From assembly GCA_003453695.1 (NCBI GenBank), contig DMNK01000110.1, positions 1-29,225 of the forward strand: 29,225 nt of DNA, given 5' to 3'. Below, one piece after another: positions 6,791 through 13,699 of this stretch (the stretch's first letter is position 1; every line of letters begins with the position of its first letter). Origin of the DNA: Acidimicrobiaceae bacterium. Lineage in GTDB: Bacteria; Actinomycetota; Acidimicrobiia; Acidimicrobiales; UBA8190. The position numbers and the translations under genes were made by a program. The notes beneath the pieces are model-generated. The model did no database searches. It saw nothing but the letters and a program-made list of their open reading frames with translations, and was not told the DNA's origin.

Positions 6791-7372
6791 TCAAGGTTGG
6801 ACGGCGTTATCCGAACCCGGAACCTTCCTCGTTCTCGGAGACGGCATGCGCCAGGCATCACGTTCCCTGAGGAGGTCTTTGAAGGCGACCTCGATGTACT
6901 CCACTCGGAATCCGAGCTTCTTGATTGCCTCGTGACTCTCGGGTTGTCCGTGGTGCAACCGGTCTCCCGGACCTTTGACTTCTGCAAAGGAGACGGTCTT
7001 GTGGTCACTGGCTATCACCATGAGGTCCGGTAGCTGAACGCCGTGCCACTCGGCCAAAATCGAATCCAACTTGTCCCTCGTCTCTTGGGAGAGGAGGTTT
7101 ATGTAGCGCTCATACTTGACTGGATTGTTCTGATAAGCACACTTCTCGACCATTGATATCGAGCCGTCACGTTGGAAGATATGGATGGCCGCATACCACT
7201 CACAGAAGTGCTTCTCAGGCTGGTTGACCGCCTGGCGAAGGTCGTCAAAGTCAAAGAGGCCCGGGTATTGAAGGACCCACTGTTCACCAAGAGGTAACGG
7301 CCACCAACGCTTACGAAGCTGCTTGTCGCAGAAGATAGTCGTCTGCTCTTGGCGTTCACCCCCCTGAATCAT
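6791..7372 (-). CDS. stand-alone VRR-NUC (PD-(D/E)xK) nuclease
   Basis: A 193-residue predicted nuclease. The core near residues 115-165 reads PDLMVI, seven to eight residues later FAEVKGPGDRL, then Gln143 in a helix and a closing VEYIEVAF strand. This is the VRR-NUC version of the PD-(D/E)xK fold, with catalytic Asp116, Glu131 and Lys133. The domain occurs in eukaryotic FAN1 and in phage and other mobile-element proteins, where it cuts branched or flapped DNA. The N-terminal 110 residues (aromatic, with HFCEWYAA) are not recognised. I chose ATG at 7372 because the frame upstream of it is Gly/Pro-rich filler; the ribosome binding site is weak. Base composition is visibly less G/C-biased at third positions than in neighbours, consistent with recent acquisition. 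Substrate unknown. Confidence 0.8.
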   Translation of the reverse strand: MIQGGERQEQTTIFCDKQLRKRWWPLPLGEQWVLQYPGLFDFDDLRQAVNQPEKHFCEWYAAIHIFQRDGSISMVEKCAYQNNPVKYERYINLLSQETRDKLDSILAEWHGVQLPDLMVIASDHKTVSFAEVKGPGDRLHHGQPESHEAIKKLGFRVEYIEVAFKDLLRERDAWRMPSPRTRKVPGSDNAVQP

Positions 7373-7480
7373 TCGACAATCATGCCTCGGGGGCGGTCGA
7401 GGCGCCGTACTGGGCGAGAATCGACCCGCTGCGCCCGAGGAGGTACCTGCGAAACATACGTGCCTCTCCAGGTCTCCGCC

Positions 7481-7486
7481 TAGCGT
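7481..7486 (+). promoter_or_regulatory. -10 box of a leaderless promoter (TAGCGT)
   Basis: TAGCGT ends six bases before ATG 7493, with no ribosome binding site between. The same hexamer precedes the cyclase gene on the other strand. Confidence 0.5.
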
Positions 7487-7492
7487 CGGACC

Positions 7493-7894
7493 ATGGACCA
7501 GGCCCGCCGCCTCCTCACCGAAGCCCGCGTGGCCGTCCTTGCCACCATCACCCCCGAAGGTCACCCTCACCTCGTCCCCTGCTGCTTCGTCCTCGACGTC
7601 GACACCATCTACTCAGCTGTCGACGGCGCCAAGCCCAAGTCGACTCTGGCCCTACGACGGCTGGACAACGTCCGCTCTCACCCCGCTGTCTCCCTCCTCG
7701 TCCAACATTACGAGGAGGACTGGGCGGCTCTGTGGTGGGTGAGGGTGGACGGCCAGGGGAGGGTCCTGGAGGCGGGTGAGGAGCGGGACACGGCTCTGGA
7801 GCTGCTGGCGACCAAGTACCCCCAGTACCGGGAGGCACCGCCGCCGGGTGCGGTGCTGGCGGTGGCAGTGGAGCGGTGGCGATGGTGGCCGTAG
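7493..7894 (+). CDS. PPOX-class oxidoreductase, probably F420-dependent
   Basis: A 133-residue split-barrel protein of the pyridoxamine-5'-phosphate-oxidase-like superfamily, closest in layout to the actinobacterial TIGR03668 group (Rv0121c-like). The N-terminal ARVAVLATITPEGHPHLVPCCFVLD is the classic flavin-fold opening and is followed by IYSAVDGAKPKS, HPAVSLLVQHYEEDWAALWWVRVDGQGRV and a short C-terminal strand ending WRWWP. Members with this layout are predicted to bind F420 and reduce small substrates; the true substrate is unknown. It is divergent from the nuclease gene with about 120 bases between starts. The start is supported by a leaderless -10 box. It is either cargo of the left-hand element or an old chromosomal gene caught between it and the tRNA remnant. 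Confidence 0.88.
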   Translation: MDQARRLLTEARVAVLATITPEGHPHLVPCCFVLDVDTIYSAVDGAKPKSTLALRRLDNVRSHPAVSLLVQHYEEDWAALWWVRVDGQGRVLEAGEERDTALELLATKYPQYREAPPPGAVLAVAVERWRWWP

Positions 7895-8204
7895 GGCCGT
7901 CTTCTGACAACTTGAGGCGGCGAGGTGGCCCGTCGTCCCGGCCTACCGCCGTCAGCGCACGGAGCGCTACCTCACCATGCCCACCGTCCTCATCCGGACG
8001 GTTCCCTTCCACTCCCAGCCCAACTTCTACGAGCTGCCCCGACGGGAGGTACCGGCTCCGTCTGCTCACTTTCTCGTCGCTCTTCGTGGCGACATTAGAG
8101 ACGGCGGACGTCGAACTCATGCCCCGGATTTACAGCAGATAAGTTCACCGATTTCGCTCGTCCCTGACCTGTGTTTTCCCAGCTCAGCACAGCGTTCAGG
8201 CCGT
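7895..8204. other. gene-free stretch at the element edge, with one unexplained open frame
   Basis: About 310 bases from the PPOX gene to the tRNA remnant. A frame open from about 7908 encodes a plausible-looking stretch (RYLTMPTVLIRTVPFHSQPNFYELPRREV with ATG at 7977) that then degenerates into Ser/Arg-rich sequence. I cannot assign it and it has no clear ribosome binding site. It may be a decayed gene end. The last part has no tRNA-like 5' half. Confidence 0.4.
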
Positions 8205-8253
8205 GCTGGCTTACAACCAGCAGGTCGGGGGTTCGAGTCCCTCAGCGCCCACC
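8205..8253 (+). repeat. 3' half of tRNA-Val(UAC): probable att site of an integrated element
   Basis: The stretch starts with a perfect anticodon stem (GCTGG/CCAGC) around loop CTTACAA, giving anticodon UAC (Val). A five-base variable region, a T-arm with loop TTCGAGT and a 3' acceptor strand AGCGCCC followed by ACC come next. The bases that should form the 5' acceptor strand (GGGCGCT) and D-arm are absent: at the expected place lies GTTTTCC and no D-stem. A 3' tRNA portion beginning at the anticodon arm is the usual identity block of tRNA-targeting integrases. I therefore read it as the distal attachment site, with the intact tRNA expected left of this window. It should not yield a functional tRNA. 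Confidence 0.75.
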
Positions 8254-8367
8254 GCCGATGCTCCTGGTCGGGTGGTCTGGCCGGCACACACGCGCAACGC
8301 ACCTGAGCCGGTTTCCGTCCGAGGCGGGAGTTCCCAGTCGCCAGGCACGTCAAAGTCCACAGGCGGC

Positions 8368-8934
8368 TCAGCGGGCGACGTGCTCGCGCCATTCGGTCGC
8401 TGTCACTCGGTACAGCACGAACCTCCGTTTCGGGTGACCCGGTCGGTACCACGGCGCATCGAAGTCGTCCACCGGGCTGTGCGTCATGCCTATCCGGCCC
8501 ATCACCGCCCGTGATCGCTTGTTGAGCCTCGTCGTGTGAGCCACCACTTCTTCCAGTTCCAGGCCATTGAAGGCAAAGCCCAATGCGGCGACCGCTCCCT
8601 CGGTGGCGTAACCCTGACCCCACACGTCTGGGGCGAGTTGCCAGCCGATGTCCACCGCCGGACAGAACGAAGCACCGAAGTCTGATGTCCCCAGGCCCGT
8701 GAACCCTAAGAGCCGGCCATCGCGCTTTCTCTCGACCGCCCACAGGCCGAAGCCCCTCAGCTCGAAGCTGGTCTCGATTTCGTCAACCAGGGCATCGCTC
8801 TGTCGACGGGTGAGCGCGCCAAAGCGGAAGGCCATCACCTCGGGATCAGCATTGATTCGGGCGAAGGGTTTCCTGTCCCGGTCCAACCACCTGCGGAGTA
8901 CGAGGCGAGGCGTGTGGAGCGTGGGCCCGGTCAT
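8368..8934 (-). CDS. GNAT-family N-acetyltransferase (RimJ/RimL-like)
   Basis: A 188-residue acetyltransferase of the RimJ/RimL subgroup, which acetylates protein N-termini or small molecules with acetyl-CoA. It opens with LHTPRLVLRRWLDRD, the usual start of the subgroup, then LLGFTGLG, DIGWQLAPDVWGQGYATEGAVAALGFAF (acetyl-CoA binding loop Q/G-x-G-Y/A) and a C-terminal NKRSRAVMGRIGM with the conserved Asn and N-x-x-S pattern. Start at ATG 8934 places this motif at the N-terminus; an eight-residue longer start has no better support. First gene to the right of the tRNA remnant and therefore the first gene of the presumed native chromosome. Substrate not predictable. Confidence 0.9.
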   Translation of the reverse strand: MTGPTLHTPRLVLRRWLDRDRKPFARINADPEVMAFRFGALTRRQSDALVDEIETSFELRGFGLWAVERKRDGRLLGFTGLGTSDFGASFCPAVDIGWQLAPDVWGQGYATEGAVAALGFAFNGLELEEVVAHTTRLNKRSRAVMGRIGMTHSPVDDFDAPWYRPGHPKRRFVLYRVTATEWREHVAR

Positions 8935-9221
8935 CGAAGGGCGGGCCGAAGCCCGCAAGCTTGGAGGGGCTCGCGCTCGCTCCAGCCACTGTCGAAAGCG
9001 GTCATCCCGAGCAAGTCAACGGAATCAGATGTCGTGCACGGCTGTCAGGCTACTACCGGTCCCGGAAAGAAATCCGCCGAAGCACCCGACTCCGGAGGCA
9101 GCGCTCGGATTGGCCCCGGCTTGGATCTGCACCGGAAAATGGGCCACGATGGCCCTCCGGGCAAAGGCAGCCTCTGCGAGCACAGTTGAGCCGTGACGTG
9201 TGTCATCCCGGACATGAGTAG

Positions 9222-9734
9222 ATGACGGATGCTCGGGGACAGCCCGCGGGGTCACGGAACCGACCACGGGCCACCCGCGCCCAGGTGGGCATCTTCTCCG
9301 TGGCTGCATGGGCCATCCTCTTCGGCCTGGTTCCCGGGGTGATCGGGCGCCGTGGTCGCAAAGTCGGCTGGCACACGGGCCGACCGGGCCTCGCCAACCG
9401 ACTTGGCCTGTTGTCCGTGGGCCTCGGGGCAGCTGGGCTGGTGTGGTGCCTGGCCAGTCACTACGAACCGGGGGAGACCGTGCCGGTCAGCCTGGTCCCC
9501 GAGAAGCTCCTCGCATCGGGGCCCTACCGCTTCAGCCGCAATCCGATGTACGTCTGCGAGGAGACGATCATGCTGGGATGGGCGGCCTTCTTTGGCTCTC
9601 CCGTCCTCGTCGGCATGAGCACACTGCTCGCCACCTTCATGCGATACGCCGTCGTCCGGGAGGAACGGACTCTCGAATCCCGATTCGGCGACGACTGGAG
9701 GGAGTACGCGCGGAGGGTGCCCCGGTGGCTGTAG
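9222..9734 (+). CDS. isoprenylcysteine carboxyl methyltransferase / phospholipid methyltransferase-like membrane protein
   Basis: A 170-residue polytopic membrane protein of the ICMT/PEMT superfamily, S-adenosylmethionine-dependent methyltransferases embedded in the membrane. The signature is in the C-terminal half: LLASGPYRFSRNPMYVCEETIMLGWA, then a transmembrane segment and EERTLESRFGDDWREYARRVPRWL, where the NPMY and the EE/ L-x-x-x-F-G-x-x-W-x-x-Y elements bind the cofactor. Two further hydrophobic segments precede (near 24-43 and 62-78). Bacterial members rarely have a known substrate. It ends just before the following small membrane protein gene. Confidence 0.85.
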   Translation: MTDARGQPAGSRNRPRATRAQVGIFSVAAWAILFGLVPGVIGRRGRKVGWHTGRPGLANRLGLLSVGLGAAGLVWCLASHYEPGETVPVSLVPEKLLASGPYRFSRNPMYVCEETIMLGWAAFFGSPVLVGMSTLLATFMRYAVVREERTLESRFGDDWREYARRVPRWL

Positions 9735-9787
9735 CCCGTGCCGGCCATGCGGCTGACGGCGACAACACTTCGGGCCGCACCTGGCGA

Positions 9788-9793
9788 TAGCCT
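9788..9793 (+). promoter_or_regulatory. -10 box of a putative leaderless promoter (TAGCCT)
   Basis: TAGCCT is seven bases before GTG 9801, the start that removes a non-hydrophobic extension from the small membrane protein. Confidence 0.4.
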
Positions 9794-9800
9794 TCGCGCC

Positions 9801-9977
9801 GTGGGTTGTCTGGTCCTCGTATTCCTCCTGCTGGCCGTGACCTTCGTGGGCATCGGCTTCGCCATTCACCTGCTGTGGATCGTGGCGCTGATCTTCTTCC
9901 TGGCCTGGGTTGCGGGCTACGCCTTCTCTCGAGGTGAGCGACGAGCGTGGCGGCGGCGCGGCTGGCCGGGCGCGTGA
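9801..9977 (+). CDS. small membrane protein, function unknown
   Basis: A 58-residue protein consisting of two hydrophobic stretches (about residues 2-20 and 22-41) and a short, strongly basic tail (RGERRAWRRR) that should face the cytoplasm. I chose GTG 9801, seven bases after a TAGCCT box, over GTG 9738, which would add 21 hydrophilic residues. Small hydrophobic proteins of this type are common in actinobacteria and mostly unstudied. It follows the methyltransferase gene without a shared control signal. Confidence 0.6.
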   Translation: MGCLVLVFLLLAVTFVGIGFAIHLLWIVALIFFLAWVAGYAFSRGERRAWRRRGWPGA

Positions 9978-10202
9978 GCAGCTGACGCAGCCATCGGCAC
10001 AGCCCCACCGGCCACCGATCTTTGTACGGCGCAAGCGTCGAGACGGACTCGTGGGCAAGGCGGGAAGAACCACCCAGCTCGTGTGCGCCGGAGCCGGCCT
10101 GTCGGGACAGTCGTGGCTCCGTTGTTGAACTGCACGCCTGGCCCGGTCGATGGCCGCTGGGAGGACCGTCGGCTGGCGGGGGTCCCGAGGAGGCGAGCGG
10201 GC

Positions 10203-10565
10203 ATGGCTGAGAACCACGACCGGCGGCGTGTTCGGCGCGCACCCACAGAACCCTGGCCGGGCAAGTACACCATCGACGACGACCCCCTTGCCGGTTGGCA
10301 CGAGTGCCGCCTTCTCGACATCTCCGTCCTCGGTCTCGGACTGGAGCTGTTCGGGCCCGTGCATCCCAATCTGGTGGACCGGCCCTTGGTCGTCCACGTC
10401 GACGTGGCAGGTGGTCAGGCCCTGAGCCTGCGTTTCGCCGGGACCGTGCGGAATCTGATCCCCGGCCGGTTCGGAGGCGTCCGCGTCGGCGTCGAGTTCA
10501 CCGACCTGAGCGACGGTGAGCGGTCAGCCCTCGCCGTGATGGAGCATCTGAACCTGAGTTGGTGA
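10203..10565 (+). CDS. PilZ-domain protein
   Basis: A 120-residue single-domain PilZ protein, a candidate cyclic-di-GMP receptor. The N-terminal arginine cluster (RRRVRRAP, residues 8-14) and the downstream DISVLGLG (Asp39, Ser41, Gly44) correspond to the RxxxR and (D/N)xSxxG ligand motifs. The remaining beta-barrel includes LSLRFAGTVRNLIP and VRVGVEFTDLS, typical of the fold. ATG 10203 has a GAGGAGG ribosome binding site; a longer frame begins 40 codons upstream but is Arg/Pro-rich. No flagellar, pilus or cellulose genes are nearby, so the output is unknown. The 225 bases upstream hold no gene. Confidence 0.85.
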   Translation: MAENHDRRRVRRAPTEPWPGKYTIDDDPLAGWHECRLLDISVLGLGLELFGPVHPNLVDRPLVVHVDVAGGQALSLRFAGTVRNLIPGRFGGVRVGVEFTDLSDGERSALAVMEHLNLSW

Positions 10566-10652
10566 CGAGCCCAGACGACGCTGCCGCCACCGAGATGGAA
10601 CACGGCCGGGTCGTCCGATAGCCGCCCCGCCGGGGGGATGCCAGGATGAGGC

Positions 10653-12005
10653 GTGGCTCGCCTCGGCCCCCGCCTCGTGGTGTCGGGCATCGGCTCGGGT
10701 GCCGGGAAGACCACGTTCGCCACCGGCCTCATGGCTGCGCTGCGCCAGCGCGGGCTCCAAGTCGCATCGGCCAAGGTCGGGCCTGATTTCATCGATCCCG
10801 GCTACCACGCCGTGGCCACCGGCCGGCCCGGACGGACACTCGACGCCTGGTTGTCCGGCGAGGAGCTGCTCGCTCCGCTCGCCGCCTCGGCCGGCCAGGA
10901 CGTCGACATCCTCGTCGTGGAGGGCGTCATGGGCCTCTTCGACGGGTCGGGGCAGCCCGAGGTGGACGGCTCGACGGGTGACGTGGCCCGGCGTCTCGGC
11001 GCACCGGTGGTGCTGGTCGTCGACGTGTGGGCCATGGCCCAGTCGGTGGCGGCGGTGGTGCACGGATTCCACACCTTCAGTCCCGACGTGCATGTGGCCG
11101 GAGTGGTGCTCAACCGGGTGGCAGGAGAAGGCCACGCCACGTTGTGCAAGGAGGCGCTGGCGCCCATCGGCGTGCCCGTGCTCGGTGCCATCCCCCGTGA
11201 CGACGCCCTGCAGTGGCGGGAGCGCCATCTCGGGCTCGTTCCCGTCGCCGAGCACCGAGACGACGTTGCCAAGTCCGTCGATCGCATCGCCGCCATCGTC
11301 GCCGCCCACTGCGACCTCGACGCCCTGGTCGCCCTGGCCCGGCGCACCGAGGCGCGGATCGTGGCGCCGCTCCCCGAAGCGCGTCGGGTGGGGAAGGCCC
11401 GCGTCGGCCTCGCCGCCGGGCCGGCCTTCAACTTCGTCTATCCCGAGAACTTGGCACTGCTCGAGCAAGCCGGGGCCGAGCTCCTTCCCTTCGACCCGCT
11501 CGTCGACCGGGCGCTTCCCGACGGATGCTCCGCCCTCTATTTCGGAGGAGGGTTCCCCGAGGTGTTCGGCGCGGAGCTGGCCGACAACCACGCCATCAAG
11601 CGCCAGGTGGCGGCGGCGGTTTCGAGCGGGGTCACCACCTGGGCCGAGTGCGGGGGCCTGTTGTGGCTGTGCGAGACCCTCGACGAGCTCCCCATGATCG
11701 GTGCCATCCCGGCCAGGGCGTCGATGACCGACCGGCTCACCATCGGGTACCGCACCGCCGTCACGACGGTCGACAGCCCCCTCGGGCCGAAGGGCACCCA
11801 GCTGCGCGGGCACGAGTTCCACCGGTCCACCACCGATCCGAGTGGAGAGGCGCTCGAGCTGTCGGACCGGTTCGGAGCCGGTACCTCCGGGTTCGCCACC
11901 GCCACCATGCTGGCCAGCTATCTCCATCAGCACCTGGCCTCCACGCCACAGGTGGTCGAGCGTTTCGTGGGCAGCGCAGCTCAGGCGATCGCCACCGCTC
12001 GCTGA
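10653..12005 (+). CDS. cobB: cobyrinate a,c-diamide synthase (CobB/CbiA)
   Basis: A 450-residue ATP- and glutamine-dependent amidase that converts (hydrogeno)cobyrinate to its a,c-diamide in corrin synthesis. The N-terminal part is a dethiobiotin-synthetase-like ATPase with P-loop SGIGSGAGKT (11-20), KVGPDFIDPGYH (41-52) and VEGVMGLFDG. The C-terminal part is a class I glutamine amidotransferase with the nucleophile in WAECGGLLWL (Cys333), a YFGGGFPE segment and a GHEFH motif (His387 or His390). Length and order match the family. GTG 10653 follows a weak AGGATGAGG site. It stands directly in front of a cobalamin riboswitch that belongs to the next gene. Whether the cofactor path is aerobic or anaerobic cannot be told from this gene. 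Confidence 0.95.
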   Translation: MARLGPRLVVSGIGSGAGKTTFATGLMAALRQRGLQVASAKVGPDFIDPGYHAVATGRPGRTLDAWLSGEELLAPLAASAGQDVDILVVEGVMGLFDGSGQPEVDGSTGDVARRLGAPVVLVVDVWAMAQSVAAVVHGFHTFSPDVHVAGVVLNRVAGEGHATLCKEALAPIGVPVLGAIPRDDALQWRERHLGLVPVAEHRDDVAKSVDRIAAIVAAHCDLDALVALARRTEARIVAPLPEARRVGKARVGLAAGPAFNFVYPENLALLEQAGAELLPFDPLVDRALPDGCSALYFGGGFPEVFGAELADNHAIKRQVAAAVSSGVTTWAECGGLLWLCETLDELPMIGAIPARASMTDRLTIGYRTAVTTVDSPLGPKGTQLRGHEFHRSTTDPSGEALELSDRFGAGTSGFATATMLASYLHQHLASTPQVVERFVGSAAQAIATAR

Positions 12006-12034
12006 CGCGGCGCGCTTGCCCATCGGGCGGGCCC

Positions 12035-12153
12035 GTGGTTACATGCAGCCGAACCGACTGGCCAGCGAAGTCCGGTGTGAGTCCGGCGCTGTCCCGCAAC
12101 TGACGATCTCCCTCGGGAGACGAGCCAGGTCGCCTGGCCGGTCGGAGACGACC
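12035..12153 (+). promoter_or_regulatory. cobalamin riboswitch aptamer
   Basis: The core GCGAAGTCCGG, then TGTGAGTCCGGCGCTG and CCCGCAACTG (about 12065-12102), is the conserved B12-box region, and GAGCCAGGTCGCCTGG (about 12122-12137) is the following conserved arm. TTACATGCAGCC near 12039 fits the 5' paired region. A GGTCG/CGACC hairpin at 12140-12153 lies where the pseudoknot arm is expected. It precedes a BtuF-like gene in the same direction. The class is certain; exact ends are approximate. Confidence 0.92.
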
Positions 12154-12182
12154 AACAGGTGTCGAGGAAAGCGCCGGTCGCG

Positions 12183-12227
12183 CGACAGGTCCCCTGTCGA
12201 CGAGCAACGAGCCTCGACGACAGGAGG
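12183..12227 (+). promoter_or_regulatory. riboswitch expression platform over the ribosome binding site
   Basis: CCTGTCG at 12193-12199 can pair perfectly with CGACAGG at 12183-12189 (loop TCC) or with a second CGACAGG at 12218-12224 that includes half of the AGGAGG ribosome binding site. The second hairpin can be extended by four more pairs across an A-A mismatch. The two are mutually exclusive, as expected for translational control by cobalamin. Confidence 0.65.
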
Positions 12228-12233
12228 ACATCG

Positions 12234-13163
12234 ATGAAACGTCGCACCATCCTCATGCTCCTGGCGGCGGTGTCGCTGGCAGGATGCGCCACCAGTGCGT
12301 CCGGCTCGGCGAGCCCGGCGGCTTCGGCAGCACAGGGACGCTTTCCTGTGACGCTCACCTCTGCCAACGGGCCGGTCACGATCGCCAAACAACCGCATCG
12401 CATCGTGTCGGTGTCGGCGTCGGCGACGTCGATGATCTACCACATCGGTGCCGGATCACAGGTGGTGGCGGTCGACAAGTACTCCACCGATCCGCCTGAC
12501 GCTCCGAGGACCGCCCTCACCGGGTTCGAGACCGGCGCCGAGAGCTATCTCACCTACCACCCCGACCTCGTCGTGCTGGCCCAGGACCCGGGCGGAACGG
12601 TGAGCGCCCAGCTGGCCGCCGCCGGAGTGCCGGCCCTCGTGCTCGTGGCGGCCTCCTCGTTGCGAGACACCTACGCCCAGATCACCACGCTCGGCCGAGC
12701 CACCGGTCACGCCGCGGGAGCCGTGGCGGAGAACGCCTCGATCAAGGCGCAGCTGGCCACGGTCGTCCGGGAGGTGGGCAGGCGCGGCCGTGGTGCCACC
12801 TACTACCCGGAGCTGGACCCGACCCTCTACAGCGCCACCTCGCACACCTTCATCGGCGCGCTGTTCGGCATGCTGGGGATGGTGAACGTCGCCGACGCCG
12901 CAGCCTCGAGCGGGGACCAGTACCCGCAGCTGTCGCCGGAGTACCTCATCCGCTCCAACCCCCGGTACGTGTTCCTCGCCGACGGCGTGTGCTGCGGCCA
13001 GTCGGCCGCCACCTTCGCCCGCCGGCCCGGCTTCTCCGTGCTGCAAGCGGTACGCCACCACGGGGTGTTCGTCGTCCCGGACTCGATCGCGTCGGAATGG
13101 GGGCCGCGTGTGGTGGTGTTCTTGAAGATGGTGGCGAAGGACCTTGGCGTCCCTTCGCCCTGA
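12234..13163 (+). CDS. BtuF-like periplasmic-binding lipoprotein, probably for cobalamin
   Basis: A 309-residue ABC-transporter substrate-binding protein of the BtuF/FecB (TroA-like, cluster 8) family. It has a signal peptide with lipobox LAGC (Cys18), a Ser/Ala linker and the family opening (PVTIAKQPHRIVSVSASATSMIYHIGAGSQVVAVDKYST). NPRYVFLADG in the second lobe and a long connecting helix follow. It should capture a corrinoid or siderophore outside the membrane and deliver it to a BtuCD-type permease. The cobalamin riboswitch in its leader makes a corrinoid the best guess. ATG 12234 has a strong AGGAGG seven bases upstream. No permease or ATPase gene follows; the partner must be elsewhere. 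Confidence 0.9.
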   Translation: MKRRTILMLLAAVSLAGCATSASGSASPAASAAQGRFPVTLTSANGPVTIAKQPHRIVSVSASATSMIYHIGAGSQVVAVDKYSTDPPDAPRTALTGFETGAESYLTYHPDLVVLAQDPGGTVSAQLAAAGVPALVLVAASSLRDTYAQITTLGRATGHAAGAVAENASIKAQLATVVREVGRRGRGATYYPELDPTLYSATSHTFIGALFGMLGMVNVADAAASSGDQYPQLSPEYLIRSNPRYVFLADGVCCGQSAATFARRPGFSVLQAVRHHGVFVVPDSIASEWGPRVVVFLKMVAKDLGVPSP

Positions 13164-13181
13164 GCGAGGTGGTGAGGGGTC

Positions 13182-13565
13182 ATGTCGGAGAGCGAGGTCG
13201 TCGTCCTCGAACCGTGGACCGGTCCGTGGAGCGAGGACGATCCGGATGCCAACTACAAGGCGGACATCGCCCTGTACGCCCACCAGGACCCCATGGCCAC
13301 CATCCGCGCCCTGAGTGAGGCGATCGGCGTGCCGCCGGGCGCCATCGCCCGTTACGTGCTGGCCCGCTACGCCACCTCGGGCAGTGGTGGCCTGCTCGAG
13401 CTGGGCCCGTCGATGGTGCACCGGTTGTGGGAGCCGATCGACGCGGCGGAACGGGCCGGTGACGACGCTGGACGCCTGCGCGCCTACGACCAGCTCAGGC
13501 AGATGATCTCCTGGCTCCGACTCCCGCTCGTGGACGAGGCCGGCTACGGGCCGCCCGAGGACTGA
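13182..13565 (+). CDS. DUF6027-like conserved actinobacterial protein
   Basis: A 127-residue soluble protein. The opening EPWTGPWSEDDPDANYKADIALY, the helical ALSEAIGVPPGAIARYVLARYATSGSGGLLELGPSMVHRLW and the end YDQLRQMISWLRLPL match my recollection of the DUF6027 family, which has no known role. The middle resembles a helix-turn-helix-like helical bundle but that is inference. It starts 18 bases after the BtuF-like gene and so probably lies in the cobalamin-controlled transcript, which would link it to corrinoid uptake or use. The ATG has a GAGGGG site. Confidence 0.7.
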   Translation: MSESEVVVLEPWTGPWSEDDPDANYKADIALYAHQDPMATIRALSEAIGVPPGAIARYVLARYATSGSGGLLELGPSMVHRLWEPIDAAERAGDDAGRLRAYDQLRQMISWLRLPLVDEAGYGPPED

Positions 13566-13686
13566 GCAGCCGCCCCGTCGGGCGCCGGCAGCGGAGGGTC
13601 GCTCACCAACGTCATCCGGGGCGGTCGTGTGTGACGAACCCGTCATGTGACCCTCGGATCCCCGTCCCCGGTGACAGGGCGACGAG

Positions 13687-13692
13687 TATCGT
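13687..13692 (+). promoter_or_regulatory. -10 box of a leaderless promoter that fixes the sigma factor start
   Basis: TATCGT lies seven bases before GTG 13700. The alternative GTG 13631 would add 23 residues (CDPRIPVPGDR...) that do not belong to the sigma-2 fold. Confidence 0.5.
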
Positions 13693-13699
13693 CCCGATC

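Noticed and set aside
8173..8253. A complete tRNA-Val gene ending at 8253
   Set aside because: The 5' acceptor strand that must pair with AGCGCCC is missing (GTTTTCC instead), no D-stem closes, and the distance from the AGCTCAG-like bases to the anticodon stem is six bases too long.
7977..8306. 109-codon plus-strand frame
   Set aside because: Only its first 30 residues look protein-like; the rest crosses the tRNA remnant and is low complexity. It is noted under the gene-free stretch instead.
9252..10397. 381-codon minus-strand open frame
   Set aside because: Crosses three plus-strand genes, rich in His/Gln/Gly from reversed codons, no protein family features.
10524..12023. 499-codon minus-strand open frame
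   Set aside because: Antisense to the cobyrinate a,c-diamide synthase gene, which has clear catalytic motifs; the opposite frame has none.
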